DNA of 64,000 bases from CAYFQV01 sp964413635. Lineage in GTDB: Bacteria; Spirochaetota; Spirochaetia; DSM-27196; PWMO01. Location: positions 1-64,000 of the forward strand of contig CAYPTH010000003.1 in assembly GCA_964413635.1 (NCBI GenBank), in the 5' to 3' direction. Positions 14,182 to 22,860 of the stretch are shown here, piece after piece; positions within the stretch are counted from its first letter, which is position 1, and every line of letters starts with the position of its first letter. The notes beneath the pieces were generated by a model. The model did not search any database. It saw nothing but the letters and a program-made list of their open reading frames with translations, and was not told the origin of the DNA. The position numbers and the translations under genes are program-made.

Positions 14182-14992
14182 CCTCAGTGACAAACACGAC
14201 GCCGAGCCGTGCTTGAAAACGAAAGCGGAGATTGCACGACTCCGCCACGTAGGCGAGCGGCTGCTGCGCATTGTCTTTGAAGCTGCGACCTACCTGCACC
14301 CCGGGGGCAGCACACGTGATGCGGTGCCCGCAGTTGAGAACGGCCTCAGCCGCTTGAGGGCCGAATCGCTGGCGGAGTTGACCTCTTTTCCTGCTATCCT
14401 CTGCGCCTCTCGAAACAACGTAGCTGCCCACGGTCTCCCGGATGACACAATCATGGACCAGGGAGACATTGTTACCCTGGATCTCGCCGCACGCATAGAC
14501 GGCTGGTGTGGGGACGTTGCGTGGACCTTCCCGATCGGCTCGCCGGATCCCGCTCAGGAAGGGCCCCGGCTCCTACAAGCGGGGTGGGACGCATGCATGG
14601 CCGGCGTCCAGGAGTGCAGACCTGGCAGACGCGTTGGAGACATTGCTTCCGCCATGACCAAGGCAGCGGCAAAGCACGGCTTTCAGGTTATTCCAGACTT
14701 CGCCGGGCACGGGATCGGAAAAGCGCTGCACGAGGCGCCCGCCATTACCCCGGGCGGCTTGCCGGGAATGGGAGCGCGGCTCGTGCCGGGAATGGTCGTT
14801 ACCATTGAGCCCGTCGTCGTTGCCGGCAGTGCAGAGGTGGACGTACTCAATGACGGGTGGACCTACGTTACCGCCGACGGATCCCTCGCCGCGCAATTCG
14901 AAGTAATGGTCTACGTCCACCGCGACGGCTTTGAGGTTATCTCCTATCCCCACGAGTGGGGTCCCATTGCTGAGGCACTTACATCGTCTTGA
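14174..14992 (+). CDS. map: Methionine aminopeptidase, type I
   Basis: 272 aa. Removes initiator methionine. Metal ligands of the pita-bread fold are visible: Asp in VTLDLAARIDGWCGDVAW (about 102 and 113), His in GHGIGKALHE (about 178), Glu in TIEPVVV (about 211) and Glu in AQFEVMVYV (about 242). The substrate-binding His is in AAHGLPDD (about 85). Two positions differ from the commonest consensus: AAHG in place of VCHG, and FEVMV in place of FEHTV. The start overlaps the aroH end. A strong promoter for the tRNA genes begins inside its last codons. Confidence 0.94.
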   Translation: MIDLSDKHDAEPCLKTKAEIARLRHVGERLLRIVFEAATYLHPGGSTRDAVPAVENGLSRLRAESLAELTSFPAILCASRNNVAAHGLPDDTIMDQGDIVTLDLAARIDGWCGDVAWTFPIGSPDPAQEGPRLLQAGWDACMAGVQECRPGRRVGDIASAMTKAAAKHGFQVIPDFAGHGIGKALHEAPAITPGGLPGMGARLVPGMVVTIEPVVVAGSAEVDVLNDGWTYVTADGSLAAQFEVMVYVHRDGFEVISYPHEWGPIAEALTSS

Positions 14993-15017
14993 CAAGGGGA
15001 CGTGTTCTCCGTAGATT
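14989..15017 (+). promoter_or_regulatory. Strong sigma-70-type promoter for the two tRNA genes
   Basis: Perfect TTGACA (14989-14994) overlapping the map stop codon, exactly 17 nt, then TAGATT (15012-15017). Transcription would start near 15024, eight bases before the mature tRNA-Thr 5' end. Confidence 0.8.
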
Positions 15018-15031
15018 ACGGCAAATCACAC

Positions 15032-15105
15032 GCCATCTTAGCTCAGCTGGTCAGAGCACGTGACTTGTAATCTCGGGGTCGTCGGTTCGAATCCGACAGA
15101 TGGCT
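15032..15105 (+). tRNA. tRNA-Thr (anticodon TGT)
   Basis: 74 nt cloverleaf. Acceptor GCCATCT/AGATGGC (15032-15038 with 15098-15104), D-arm GCTC/GAGC, anticodon TGT at 15066-15068 and T-arm GTCGG-TTCGAAT-CCGAC. Discriminator T, CCA not encoded. The anticodon stem has one U-U opposition in its middle (15061 with 15073). Confidence 0.97.
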
Positions 15106-15153
15106 GGATGGCTTGACCACAAGCCACTACGCTGATACGGTCACTATCCAATT

Positions 15154-15235
15154 GGGGAGTTTCCCGAGCGGTCAAAGGGGGCAGACTGTAAATCTGTTGG
15201 CTCAGCCTTCGAAGGTTCGAATCCTTCACTCCCCA
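15154..15235 (+). tRNA. tRNA-Tyr (anticodon GTA)
   Basis: 82 nt, class II tRNA with a long variable arm. Acceptor GGGGAGT/ACTCCCC, anticodon GTA at 15188-15190 and T-arm GAAGG-TTCGAAT-CCTTC. Discriminator A, CCA not encoded. It follows tRNA-Thr by 48 bp, presumably as one precursor. Confidence 0.97.
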
Positions 15236-15242
15236 CTCTCCG

Positions 15243-15264
15243 AGCGGAGGCAGTGTCCTCCGCT
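15243..15264 (+). terminator. Hairpin after the tRNA pair, possible terminator
   Basis: AGCGGAGG (15243-15250) and CCTCCGCT (15257-15264) form a perfect 8-bp stem with a 6-nt loop, 8 nt after tRNA-Tyr. No long T-tract follows (TGGCTC), so it may be a weak terminator or a 3' processing stop. Confidence 0.45.
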
Positions 15265-15312
15265 TGGCTCACCAGATGCCGGGTCTCCTTGCTATTCGCG
15301 CTCGGATCTCGC

Positions 15313-15777
15313 ATGACGAAACGCAAGCCTTTCTACCAAGACGGATTACAATTCTCCTGCACTCGCTGTTCCATGTGTTGCCGCTTCGATCCCGGATACG
15401 TCTTTCTCTCTGAGGAAGACGTGATGTCGCTCACGCGACGTCTCGATATCTCCCGCGATGAATTCGAAGCGACCTACTGCCGACAGGTCGAAATGGATGG
15501 TTCGTACCGGCTCAGCCTTACCGAACAGGCAAACAACGACTGTATCTTTTGGAAGGACGGCGGTTGTTCAGTCTACGAGGACCGCCCCCTCCAGTGCCGG
15601 AGCTTCCCGTTCTGGCCGAGCTACCTCTTTTCGGAGTACACTTGGAAGTCGGTGCGTCGAATCTGCCCCGGCGTCGGCCTAGGCAAGACCCACGAGGCGC
15701 AAGAGATTGAGGAGTGGCTCCGCGCGCCGGGGCAACACTCTTACATCCGAACGCCGAAGGCGGGAAGCGGCACATGA
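15313..15777 (+). CDS. YkgJ-family cysteine cluster protein
   Basis: 154 aa from the ATG at 15313, with the upstream in-frame ATG (15253) inside the tRNA 3' hairpin region. The family pattern is visible: FSCTRCSMCC (CxxCxxCC, residues about 14-20), then CIFWKDGGCSVYEDRPLQCRSFPFWP, a set of cysteines thought to bind a metal ion (zinc or an Fe-S cluster). Function is unknown, and members often sit beside unrelated metabolic genes. It heads a run of seven plus-strand genes and overlaps the next by 4 nt (ATGA). No clear promoter was seen, so read-through from the tRNAs is possible. Confidence 0.85.
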   Translation: MTKRKPFYQDGLQFSCTRCSMCCRFDPGYVFLSEEDVMSLTRRLDISRDEFEATYCRQVEMDGSYRLSLTEQANNDCIFWKDGGCSVYEDRPLQCRSFPFWPSYLFSEYTWKSVRRICPGVGLGKTHEAQEIEEWLRAPGQHSYIRTPKAGSGT

Positions 15778-16721
15778 CCATTCGTATCTGGGGCGCCCGC
15801 GGCTCGCATCCAACGCCACTGCGGCCGGAAGAGGTGCAGAGCAAGATCGCCAGCGTCGTCCAACGAATCCGACCAAGCGACATTGAGTCTCCGGACGCCC
15901 GCGAACGCTTTCTTTCGCGGCTCCCTGCGTGGCTATTCAGACCCCCCGGCGGCAACACCGCCTGCATCGAGGTGAGCCTCTCCGACGGGACTACAATCGT
16001 CATTGATGCAGGAAGCGGCATTGTTCCCTATGCGGCCGAGCTCCAGCGGCGGATTGATAGAGAGATCCGTGAATTTCATCTGTTTTTTACCCACTTCCAC
16101 TACGACCATCTCCAGGGACTGCCCTTTTTCGGACCCGCCTACAACCCGAACTGCAGCATTCACTTCTACAGTCCCATGCCGGACTTCGAAGAAACGGTCC
16201 GCAACCAGATGCGCCATCCCTACTTTCCCATTACCATGGAGGAACGCATGCGCGGCGTACTGCTTTTTCACGTGCTGAAATCGCAGCCGGTGCGGATTGG
16301 CGACGCCGACATCTACTGGCGCCCCCTCAATCACCCGGGAGGAGCCTTTGGATACCGGATTGAGGACAATGGAAAAGCCTTCGTTCACACCTCAGATGTC
16401 GAGCTCCAGGAGGCGGACTTCGAGAAGACCGATGAGAATACGCGCTTCTTTCAGGACGCGGACATGCTCATTCTGGATACGCAGTACACGTTGGGAGAGG
16501 CCATTGAAAAGTACAACTGGGGCCATTCCTCCTTTAGCCTCGGTGTCGACTTTGCGAATGCCTGGAATGTGAAACAATTGTATATGTTTCACCACGAACC
16601 GCGATATAGTGATAAGCGCTTATACAAGAATCTCCAGTCTGCGCGGTGGTACGCACACCGCTTGGGGAATCACGAGCTGGAAGTATACCTGTCCGAAGAG
16701 GGCACGGAGGTCGAGCTCTAG
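15774..16721 (+). CDS. MBL-fold metal-dependent hydrolase
   Basis: 315 aa. N-terminus MTIRIWGARGSHPTP matches the cyclic-phosphodiesterase-like branch of the metallo-beta-lactamase superfamily. Metal-binding motif FFTHFHYDHLQGLP (HxHxDH, about 105-112), a downstream His in LNHPGGAFGYRI (about 189) and Asp/His residues in FVHTSDVE and MLILDTQYT, then a C-terminal His (MFHHEP). Intracellular, substrate unknown. An insertion between strands 1 and 2 (about 20-60) is longer than in PhnP-like relatives. Starts inside the YkgJ stop codon. Confidence 0.88.
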   Translation: MTIRIWGARGSHPTPLRPEEVQSKIASVVQRIRPSDIESPDARERFLSRLPAWLFRPPGGNTACIEVSLSDGTTIVIDAGSGIVPYAAELQRRIDREIREFHLFFTHFHYDHLQGLPFFGPAYNPNCSIHFYSPMPDFEETVRNQMRHPYFPITMEERMRGVLLFHVLKSQPVRIGDADIYWRPLNHPGGAFGYRIEDNGKAFVHTSDVELQEADFEKTDENTRFFQDADMLILDTQYTLGEAIEKYNWGHSSFSLGVDFANAWNVKQLYMFHHEPRYSDKRLYKNLQSARWYAHRLGNHELEVYLSEEGTEVEL

Positions 16722-16739
16722 AACCCGGCACTGCGAGCT

Positions 16740-16934
16740 ATGAAGGATGATCTCGAATTCAATTTGCGAGGAAAAGAATTGATAGGTCTCTATCTGCTCT
16801 TGAGCGAGTACGAAGACTCCTTGGATCCCCTCCTGCAGCGCCTTCGCGAGCGCCTGGAGGATCGGCTGTACCAAGCACTCTCTATCGAAGAGATGGAGCG
16901 CATTGATACACTTTACACCGATCAGACACTGTAA
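16740..16934 (+). CDS. Small helical hypothetical protein
   Basis: 64 aa, acidic and helical (NLRGKELIGLYLLLSEYED, LDPLLQRLRERLEDRLYQAL, SIEEMERIDTLY). No domain recognised. Spaced 18 bp after the MBL gene and 13 bp before the long surface-protein gene, in the same run. It looks like a genuine short coding sequence by composition, but I have no family for it. Confidence 0.65.
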   Translation: MKDDLEFNLRGKELIGLYLLLSEYEDSLDPLLQRLRERLEDRLYQALSIEEMERIDTLYTDQTL

Positions 16935-16947
16935 GGAATACACTGTG

Positions 16948-19900
16948 ATGCATTATTTGTTTCGTTCGCCCGGCACTCGTTTTCTGGCCGCAACACTCCT
17001 CGTTTTCGTGGCCGCAGTCGGCGGATTGGCGGCCCAGGAGGCCCCGGCCGGTGCCGAGGACAGCATTCGGCTCTTGGATGCGACGCTTGTCCCCGCCCCG
17101 AATGCTCTTGCAAACACCCACGCCCCCAGTGTCACGCGCCTCAATCCTGCGCTGGGCGCCTTGGAAGAGGATCTCATTCTGGGCGGCTCCTACGTTGGCG
17201 CCTTCACCTCGTCATGGGCCCAAACGGGACACAGTGCAGTCATTAGCGCTATTCTTCCCACGCGCTACGCCACCTTTGCGACGAGCACATCGTTTCTCCG
17301 TCTGAATACGGCGGCTCTGAACCTCGGGACCACCGTGTCCACACACGCCTCGGTTTCAAAGCCCTTGGGTCCTCACTTCACGGCAGGCTTCGGCCTCGAT
17401 GTGGCACTCGGCGGCAGCGGCAGCAATTTTGATGTTGGAATCGCGACGTCCTACGGAGTGTTCCACCGCGTTCCGCGCCTCTGGTCGTTGCAGAACTTTC
17501 GGTGGGGTCTTTCCCTTACCGGCGTCGGTCTCCCGTACAATCCGGTTCGAGCTGCAGGGGGCGTACCGGCGGCCTTCACGCCTCGTTTCGAGCTGGCCAC
17601 CGATGTTCTGAACACCGAAAACCTACGAATCGGCGTCGATACCGGCGTCTCAGTTCCCCGCTTCCAAAGCGCCACGCTTAATCTGGGAGTGTCCCTCGGC
17701 TTGGGCGACCGCGTCGCCGGCAGGCTCGGTTCGAGCATTGACTTTGGCGCCGCGCCGGGTGCGGAAGGAAGTGCTCAGCGCGGCTATTTCGGGGGAAGCG
17801 TGACCCTTACCTTTGGTCCCTCTGGAGACCAGGAGACCACCCGTTCCCGACCCGCCAGTATGACCAGTGGTTCTCGGCTGTACGACAGTTGGCTTGTGGG
17901 CACCAGCTTTCGCTCCGGCCTCGGAACCCTGGATTCGGAACCACCCCAGACTGAGATTCCGCTTTCAGAGCCGGTTATCCTCTCGCCGAACAACGACGGC
18001 ATCCAGGACCGGATCGAAGTCCCTCTCAATATATCGGATAATCGCTTCCTACAGAGCTACCGCCTCACCGTCGAAGCGGAGGACGGCAGCGTCGTGCGAA
18101 CCATCACCAATCCCGAGTACCGCGAAGAGACCCGGGGAGAGGAGTCGGTCTGGCAGCGGCTCACCGCAGTCGAGGCGGGGATCCCCGCGCCCGACTCGCT
18201 CACCTGGGACGGTACCACCGATACAGGAGAGGCCGTCGAAGACGGTCTGTACGCCATTACCGTCACCGCAACAGACAGCCGCGGCAACACCAGCACCAGT
18301 GCACCGCTTCCGGTCCAGATCGATGTCACCGAACCCACGGCTACTCTTTCCGCAGATACTGCCGCGACGGCCGAGACCATCGATTTCGGTGGAGAAGGCG
18401 CGGGTCCGTCCGACGATGACGGTCAACGTGAGCTCATATTCTCTCCAAACGGGGACGGCAACAAGGACGTTCTCGTCATCTCCCAAAAGGCCACTGCCGA
18501 AAGGCAGTGGGATGCGAGAATGGTGAACGATTCGGGGGAGACCGTACGCACCTGGAGGTGGTCCGGGACTCCTCCTGAAAAAGTTGCGTGGGACGGCACC
18601 GACGATAGCGGGACTCTCGTGCCGGACGGCGTTTTCACCTACATACTCACCGCAACCGATCCGGCCGGCAACTCCGCGCGCGCCTCGATTGGCAATATTA
18701 TCAAGAGTGTCCGGCCCACACCGGTGGGCATTGCAATTGACCGGTCGGCATTCTCCCCGAATGGCGACGGCAACGCCGACTTCCTGCGCATGTTTGTGGA
18801 CGTACCGACGGCCGAAGGCGCCCGCGAGTGGACGGTGCGGATACGTAGCGTCGCCAACCCGCAGGACAGCTTCATCTTCGCCGAGGGCGCGGGAGTCCCT
18901 CCGTCGAAACTCGACTTCGCAGGACGAGATGCAAGCGGCGGCACCCGGATAGAGGATGGGCGCTACATAGCGGACCTCGTGGTCTTATACCGCAACGGTA
19001 ATCAACCGGAAGCCTCGTCTCCCGAGTTCCTCGTCGACACCGTGGCGCCCGAAACGGCGGTCTCGGCCACCCATACGGTCTTTTCGCCGGACGGTGACGG
19101 CAACCGCGATGTCGTAACGTTCTTTCATGAGGCGACGACGGAGGAAGCCTGGCGGGCGAAGCTCCGCACTGCCGACGGCGAAGTTTTGCGCGAATACTCG
19201 TGGCAGAGCTCACCCGATCCGACCCTCGTTTGGGACGGCACGACTGTTAGCGGTAGCCTGGCACCCGACGGCACCTACACCTACACCCTGACCGGTGTCG
19301 ACCGAGCCGGCAACGTCGGCACCTCAGATCCAGTGACCGTGCGTCTCGACACCGGCGAAACCGGGGTCGTTCTCTCCGCAGGGGAGAAAGCGTTCTCACC
19401 CAATGCAGACGGCGTGCAGGACAACGTCGTGCTCTTTCCCCGGGTCCGGCGGCCCGAGTCGGTGGAGCGCTACACCGCAGTGGTGCGCTCCGACGGAGAA
19501 GAGATTCGTCGCTACACCGGCACTCAGGTCCCCTCGGAGCTGTCTTGGGACGGATTCGACGCAAACGGGAACCGTGTTCCCGACGGAACGTACAGCCTCG
19601 ACCTGTCCGTGCGATACGAGAACGGAAGTGAGGAAGAAGCATCAATAGGCGGCATAGCAGTCGATACAACACCGCCAAGTGCCGAGATATCTGCGGAGTA
19701 CCGGCTCTTCTCTCCAAACGGAGACAGCCGGAAGGATTCGCTCTCTATACAGCAGAGTGGAAGCTCTGAAGCGCTCTGGGAGGGAGAGATTGTTGACTCG
19801 GAGGGCGAGCCCGTCCGCTCCTTTTTCTGGAAAGACGGTCTGGCCGACTTCAGCTGGGACGGCACTGATGGCGCTGGAAACGTTGTAGCCGACGGAGCCT

Positions 19901-21021
19901 ACACCTATCGGGTCCACGCCCAAGACGCCGCGGGAAACGCCACCGCCCGCGAGCTCAGCGGCCTTCGCGTCGATACGACCGAAACCGAGGTTTTCGTCAC
20001 GGTCACGAATCAAGCTATCTCACCGAACGGTGATGACTACCGGGACCAGACCTCCATCCGAAACTACGTCAGCGTGGTGAACGGGGTCGAACGGTGGCGG
20101 CTGGAAATTCAGGACGAGTCCGGCACGACGGTACAATCCTTCACCGGGTCGGACGTGGAAGCTCGATTCGACCGCAACTGGAGTGGTGACGGGGAAGCGG
20201 GCGCGGTCCCCGACGGCGTCTACACGCCGGTTCTCACGGTGTGGTACGCCAAGGGCGACCGTCCATCGGCTACCGGGCCGGAAATCGTTATCGACCGAAG
20301 CGCTCCCGAGCTTTCCGTGGACCTGTCACCCGTCCCGTTCTCACCGGACAACGACGGAGTCGACGACGAGCTGTCGATCAAGCTATCGGTGGAGGATCGA
20401 AGCGAGATTGCCCGCTGGCGTTTCCGAATCCTCGACCGCACCGGCCAGTATTTCAACCAGTTTACCGGGACCAGCATGCCTTCGGGCCGGCTGACGTGGA
20501 ACGGTCGCGCCGCCGACGGGGAGCTCGTGATCTCGGCGGAGGACTACCCCTACGAGTTCGAGGTAACCGACGCCCTTGGCAATACCGCCGTAACGGAGGG
20601 AAAGATTCCCGTCGACATCCTCGTGGTCCGCGACGGTGACCGTCTCAAGGTGCAGATAGCAAATATCACCTTCGCGCCGAATAGCGCGGAGCTGATTACC
20701 GATCAGTTTACCGAACGCGGAGCCAAGAACCGAGCAATCATCACTCGGCTTGCGGAGGTCTTTACAAAATATGACACCTACGACATTCGGGTTGAGGGTC
20801 ATGCGGTGAACGTCACCGGAACGGAACGAGAGGAGCGTGAAGAGCTACAGCCGCTGTCCGAGGCGCGAGCGCAGTCGGTTCGTCAAGTGCTCATAGACGA
20901 AGGGATCAATCCTCGGCGCCTCTCCGTAGCGGGACGCGGAGGCACTGAGCCGGTTGTGCCTCATACGGATCTGGATAACAGATGGAAAAACAGAAGGGTT
21001 GAATTCGTGCTTGTTCGATAA
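16948..21021 (+). CDS. Giant exported protein: FlgD-Ig-like repeats plus C-terminal OmpA domain
   Basis: 1357 aa from the ATG at 16948 (AAGGA 10 nt upstream). Signal peptide about 1-30 (FLAATLLVFVAAVGGLAAQ). Residues 40-330 are Gly/Ala/Thr-rich with alternating strands, possibly a beta-barrel. Then about eight repeats spaced roughly 105 residues apart, each opening with an acidic calcium-type loop: SPNNDGIQD (344), SPNGDGNKD (498), SPNGDGNAD (602), SPDGDGNRD (712), SPNADGVQD (816), SPNGDSRKD (921), SPNGDDYRD (1024), SPDNDGVDD (1131). Each also carries a WDGxxxxGxxxxDGxYxY motif as in FlgD Ig-like domains. Residues 1231-1357 are an OmpA-like peptidoglycan-binding domain (ITFAPNSAEL, VEGHAVN, LSEARAQSVRQVLIDEGI, NRRVEFVLV). 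Probable envelope-spanning structural or surface protein. Confidence 0.88.
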   Translation: MHYLFRSPGTRFLAATLLVFVAAVGGLAAQEAPAGAEDSIRLLDATLVPAPNALANTHAPSVTRLNPALGALEEDLILGGSYVGAFTSSWAQTGHSAVISAILPTRYATFATSTSFLRLNTAALNLGTTVSTHASVSKPLGPHFTAGFGLDVALGGSGSNFDVGIATSYGVFHRVPRLWSLQNFRWGLSLTGVGLPYNPVRAAGGVPAAFTPRFELATDVLNTENLRIGVDTGVSVPRFQSATLNLGVSLGLGDRVAGRLGSSIDFGAAPGAEGSAQRGYFGGSVTLTFGPSGDQETTRSRPASMTSGSRLYDSWLVGTSFRSGLGTLDSEPPQTEIPLSEPVILSPNNDGIQDRIEVPLNISDNRFLQSYRLTVEAEDGSVVRTITNPEYREETRGEESVWQRLTAVEAGIPAPDSLTWDGTTDTGEAVEDGLYAITVTATDSRGNTSTSAPLPVQIDVTEPTATLSADTAATAETIDFGGEGAGPSDDDGQRELIFSPNGDGNKDVLVISQKATAERQWDARMVNDSGETVRTWRWSGTPPEKVAWDGTDDSGTLVPDGVFTYILTATDPAGNSARASIGNIIKSVRPTPVGIAIDRSAFSPNGDGNADFLRMFVDVPTAEGAREWTVRIRSVANPQDSFIFAEGAGVPPSKLDFAGRDASGGTRIEDGRYIADLVVLYRNGNQPEASSPEFLVDTVAPETAVSATHTVFSPDGDGNRDVVTFFHEATTEEAWRAKLRTADGEVLREYSWQSSPDPTLVWDGTTVSGSLAPDGTYTYTLTGVDRAGNVGTSDPVTVRLDTGETGVVLSAGEKAFSPNADGVQDNVVLFPRVRRPESVERYTAVVRSDGEEIRRYTGTQVPSELSWDGFDANGNRVPDGTYSLDLSVRYENGSEEEASIGGIAVDTTPPSAEISAEYRLFSPNGDSRKDSLSIQQSGSSEALWEGEIVDSEGEPVRSFFWKDGLADFSWDGTDGAGNVVADGAYTYRVHAQDAAGNATARELSGLRVDTTETEVFVTVTNQAISPNGDDYRDQTSIRNYVSVVNGVERWRLEIQDESGTTVQSFTGSDVEARFDRNWSGDGEAGAVPDGVYTPVLTVWYAKGDRPSATGPEIVIDRSAPELSVDLSPVPFSPDNDGVDDELSIKLSVEDRSEIARWRFRILDRTGQYFNQFTGTSMPSGRLTWNGRAADGELVISAEDYPYEFEVTDALGNTAVTEGKIPVDILVVRDGDRLKVQIANITFAPNSAELITDQFTERGAKNRAIITRLAEVFTKYDTYDIRVEGHAVNVTGTEREEREELQPLSEARAQSVRQVLIDEGINPRRLSVAGRGGTEPVVPHTDLDNRWKNRRVEFVLVR

Positions 21022-21042
21022 GTACATTCGGGGAACCCGAAC

Positions 21043-22860
21043 ATGGCAATCCCGAAGTCCGTCATTTCTCAAATCCGAGAGCGGGCCGACATTGTCGATA
21101 TCGTCGGTCAGTACGTTCAGCTCAAACAACGTGGCGGTCGATACTGGGGCTTGAGTCCATTCACGAATGAGAAGACCCCTTCATTTTCGGTAACGCCGGA
21201 GAAGGGGCTGTTCTACTGCTTCAGCAGCCAGAAGGGCGGCACCGTCTTTGACTTCATCCAGGAGGTGGAAAAAGTCACCTTTCCAGAAGCTGCGCGGCTT
21301 CTCGCGGACAAGGTGGGCGTGGAAATCCCGGATGAAGGGAGAGATAAGGAGACAGACAACCGGCTCGCAAGCCTGCGCGAGCTATACAACCGCGTCAGCA
21401 ATACCTTTCACTACCTGCTCACGGAGGATTCGCGAGGTGAGGCGGCGCGAACGTACCTAGCGGACCGAGGAATACAGCGAGAAGCGATTGATACCTTTCG
21501 AATTGGCTACGCACCGGCAGAGCCGAATTGGCTGCATCGATTTCTTCTCAAGAAGGGCTACTCGGCGCCCTTCTTGGCCGAGAGTGGTCTATTTTCGAAG
21601 CGCCGAGGGGACAGTGCGTTCTTCAGGAACCGCATCATGTTTCCGATTTCAACCACAACTGGTGACGTCGTTGCCTTCGGCGGTCGCGAATTGGATCAAG
21701 GAGGCCCCAAGTACATCAATTCACCGGAGTCGGCGATCTTCCGAAAGCGGGAAATGCTCTTCGGCTTCTCCGAAAACCGCAAGAGTGTGGGAGAGACGGG
21801 ACAGGTTGTAGTGGTGGAAGGATACTTCGATGTAATCGCCATGTGGCAGGCGGGAATCCGCACGGCGGTCGCCCCTCTGGGCACGCAGTTCACGGATGAT
21901 CACGCCCGTATCGTTCGACGCTACGCCCGGCACGGTGTCTTGGTTTTCGACGCCGATGATGCCGGCGTACGGGCCGCCCAGAAATCGGCGGCGGTTTTCG
22001 AGCGTCACGACCTCACCTGCACCGTCACGGAGCTGCCCGCGGGCAAGGACCCGGCGGACATGGTGAGAGACGGCGGGCTTTCAGAATTGCGAGATGCCTT
22101 GGACAAGGCGGAAGAGGCCTTTTTCTACCTCCTGCGAAAGGCCACGGAGGGTGTAGATCTCGAAACTGCAAGGGATAAGGGCTTGGTAATGGAGCGCCTT
22201 TTCTCCTATATTAGGGAGATGCGCTCCGAGGTCAGACGGGAGACCTACCTGCACCAACTGGCGGATCGCCTGGATGTACCAACGGATGCGCTGAGAAAAG
22301 ACTACGAGCGAGCGAAATCCCGCGAATCATGGCCCTCGGCACGGACGACAGAATCCGAAGGCCGGGACGCCTCCGCGCTGAGCAGCTACCGGGAAACGCC
22401 GGAGATGTTTCTCATGCTTTCAGCGGCAGCGAACCGGCCGCTCTTTGCGCGCGTTCGCCGCGATCTCGACGTCGATCACATTGAGGACGCGGCGGCCCGA
22501 GATTTCTACGTCGCCTTGGAGGAATCGTACCGCAGAGGAGAGAATGATACCGGCTCCCTCCTGGATCGGATCGAGAGCCCGGATCTCCGCGCATGGGTGT
22601 CGAGTCGCCTCGTGGAGGACGTATTCACCGTGAACTCAAAGGAGACGATCGAGGAAACGCTCTGGACAATAAAGCTCGGTCAACTTCGACGACGACAGCG
22701 CGATATTGATCGAGCACTGCGCAGAAGCGAAAAATCCGCTGCGGACCCTCGCACCGTGGATGAGCTACTGCAAGAGAAGATGCACATAAATGATGAAATC
22801 TCTAAGATAGAAGAGCTATCGAAGAGCAAGAGGGTTGTGAATGACCGAACTGCAGAATGA
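21043..22860 (+). CDS. dnaG: DNA primase with degenerate zinc-binding site
   Basis: 605 aa. Makes RNA primers at the replication fork. CHC2-type N-terminal domain about 30-95, TOPRIM catalytic core about 255-340 (VVVVEGYFDVIAMWQAGI, FDADDAGVRAA, GKDPADMV) and a C-terminal helicase-interaction region. Oddity: the zinc site normally reads CPFH...CFGC, but here it reads SPFT (38-41) and CFSS (59-62), so three of the four ligands are lost while the surrounding residues (NEKTPSFSV, KGG) are kept. The fold is probably retained without zinc, and this may be a spirochaete trait. It overlaps rpoD by 20 nt. Confidence 0.95.
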   Translation: MAIPKSVISQIRERADIVDIVGQYVQLKQRGGRYWGLSPFTNEKTPSFSVTPEKGLFYCFSSQKGGTVFDFIQEVEKVTFPEAARLLADKVGVEIPDEGRDKETDNRLASLRELYNRVSNTFHYLLTEDSRGEAARTYLADRGIQREAIDTFRIGYAPAEPNWLHRFLLKKGYSAPFLAESGLFSKRRGDSAFFRNRIMFPISTTTGDVVAFGGRELDQGGPKYINSPESAIFRKREMLFGFSENRKSVGETGQVVVVEGYFDVIAMWQAGIRTAVAPLGTQFTDDHARIVRRYARHGVLVFDADDAGVRAAQKSAAVFERHDLTCTVTELPAGKDPADMVRDGGLSELRDALDKAEEAFFYLLRKATEGVDLETARDKGLVMERLFSYIREMRSEVRRETYLHQLADRLDVPTDALRKDYERAKSRESWPSARTTESEGRDASALSSYRETPEMFLMLSAAANRPLFARVRRDLDVDHIEDAAARDFYVALEESYRRGENDTGSLLDRIESPDLRAWVSSRLVEDVFTVNSKETIEETLWTIKLGQLRRRQRDIDRALRRSEKSAADPRTVDELLQEKMHINDEISKIEELSKSKRVVNDRTAE

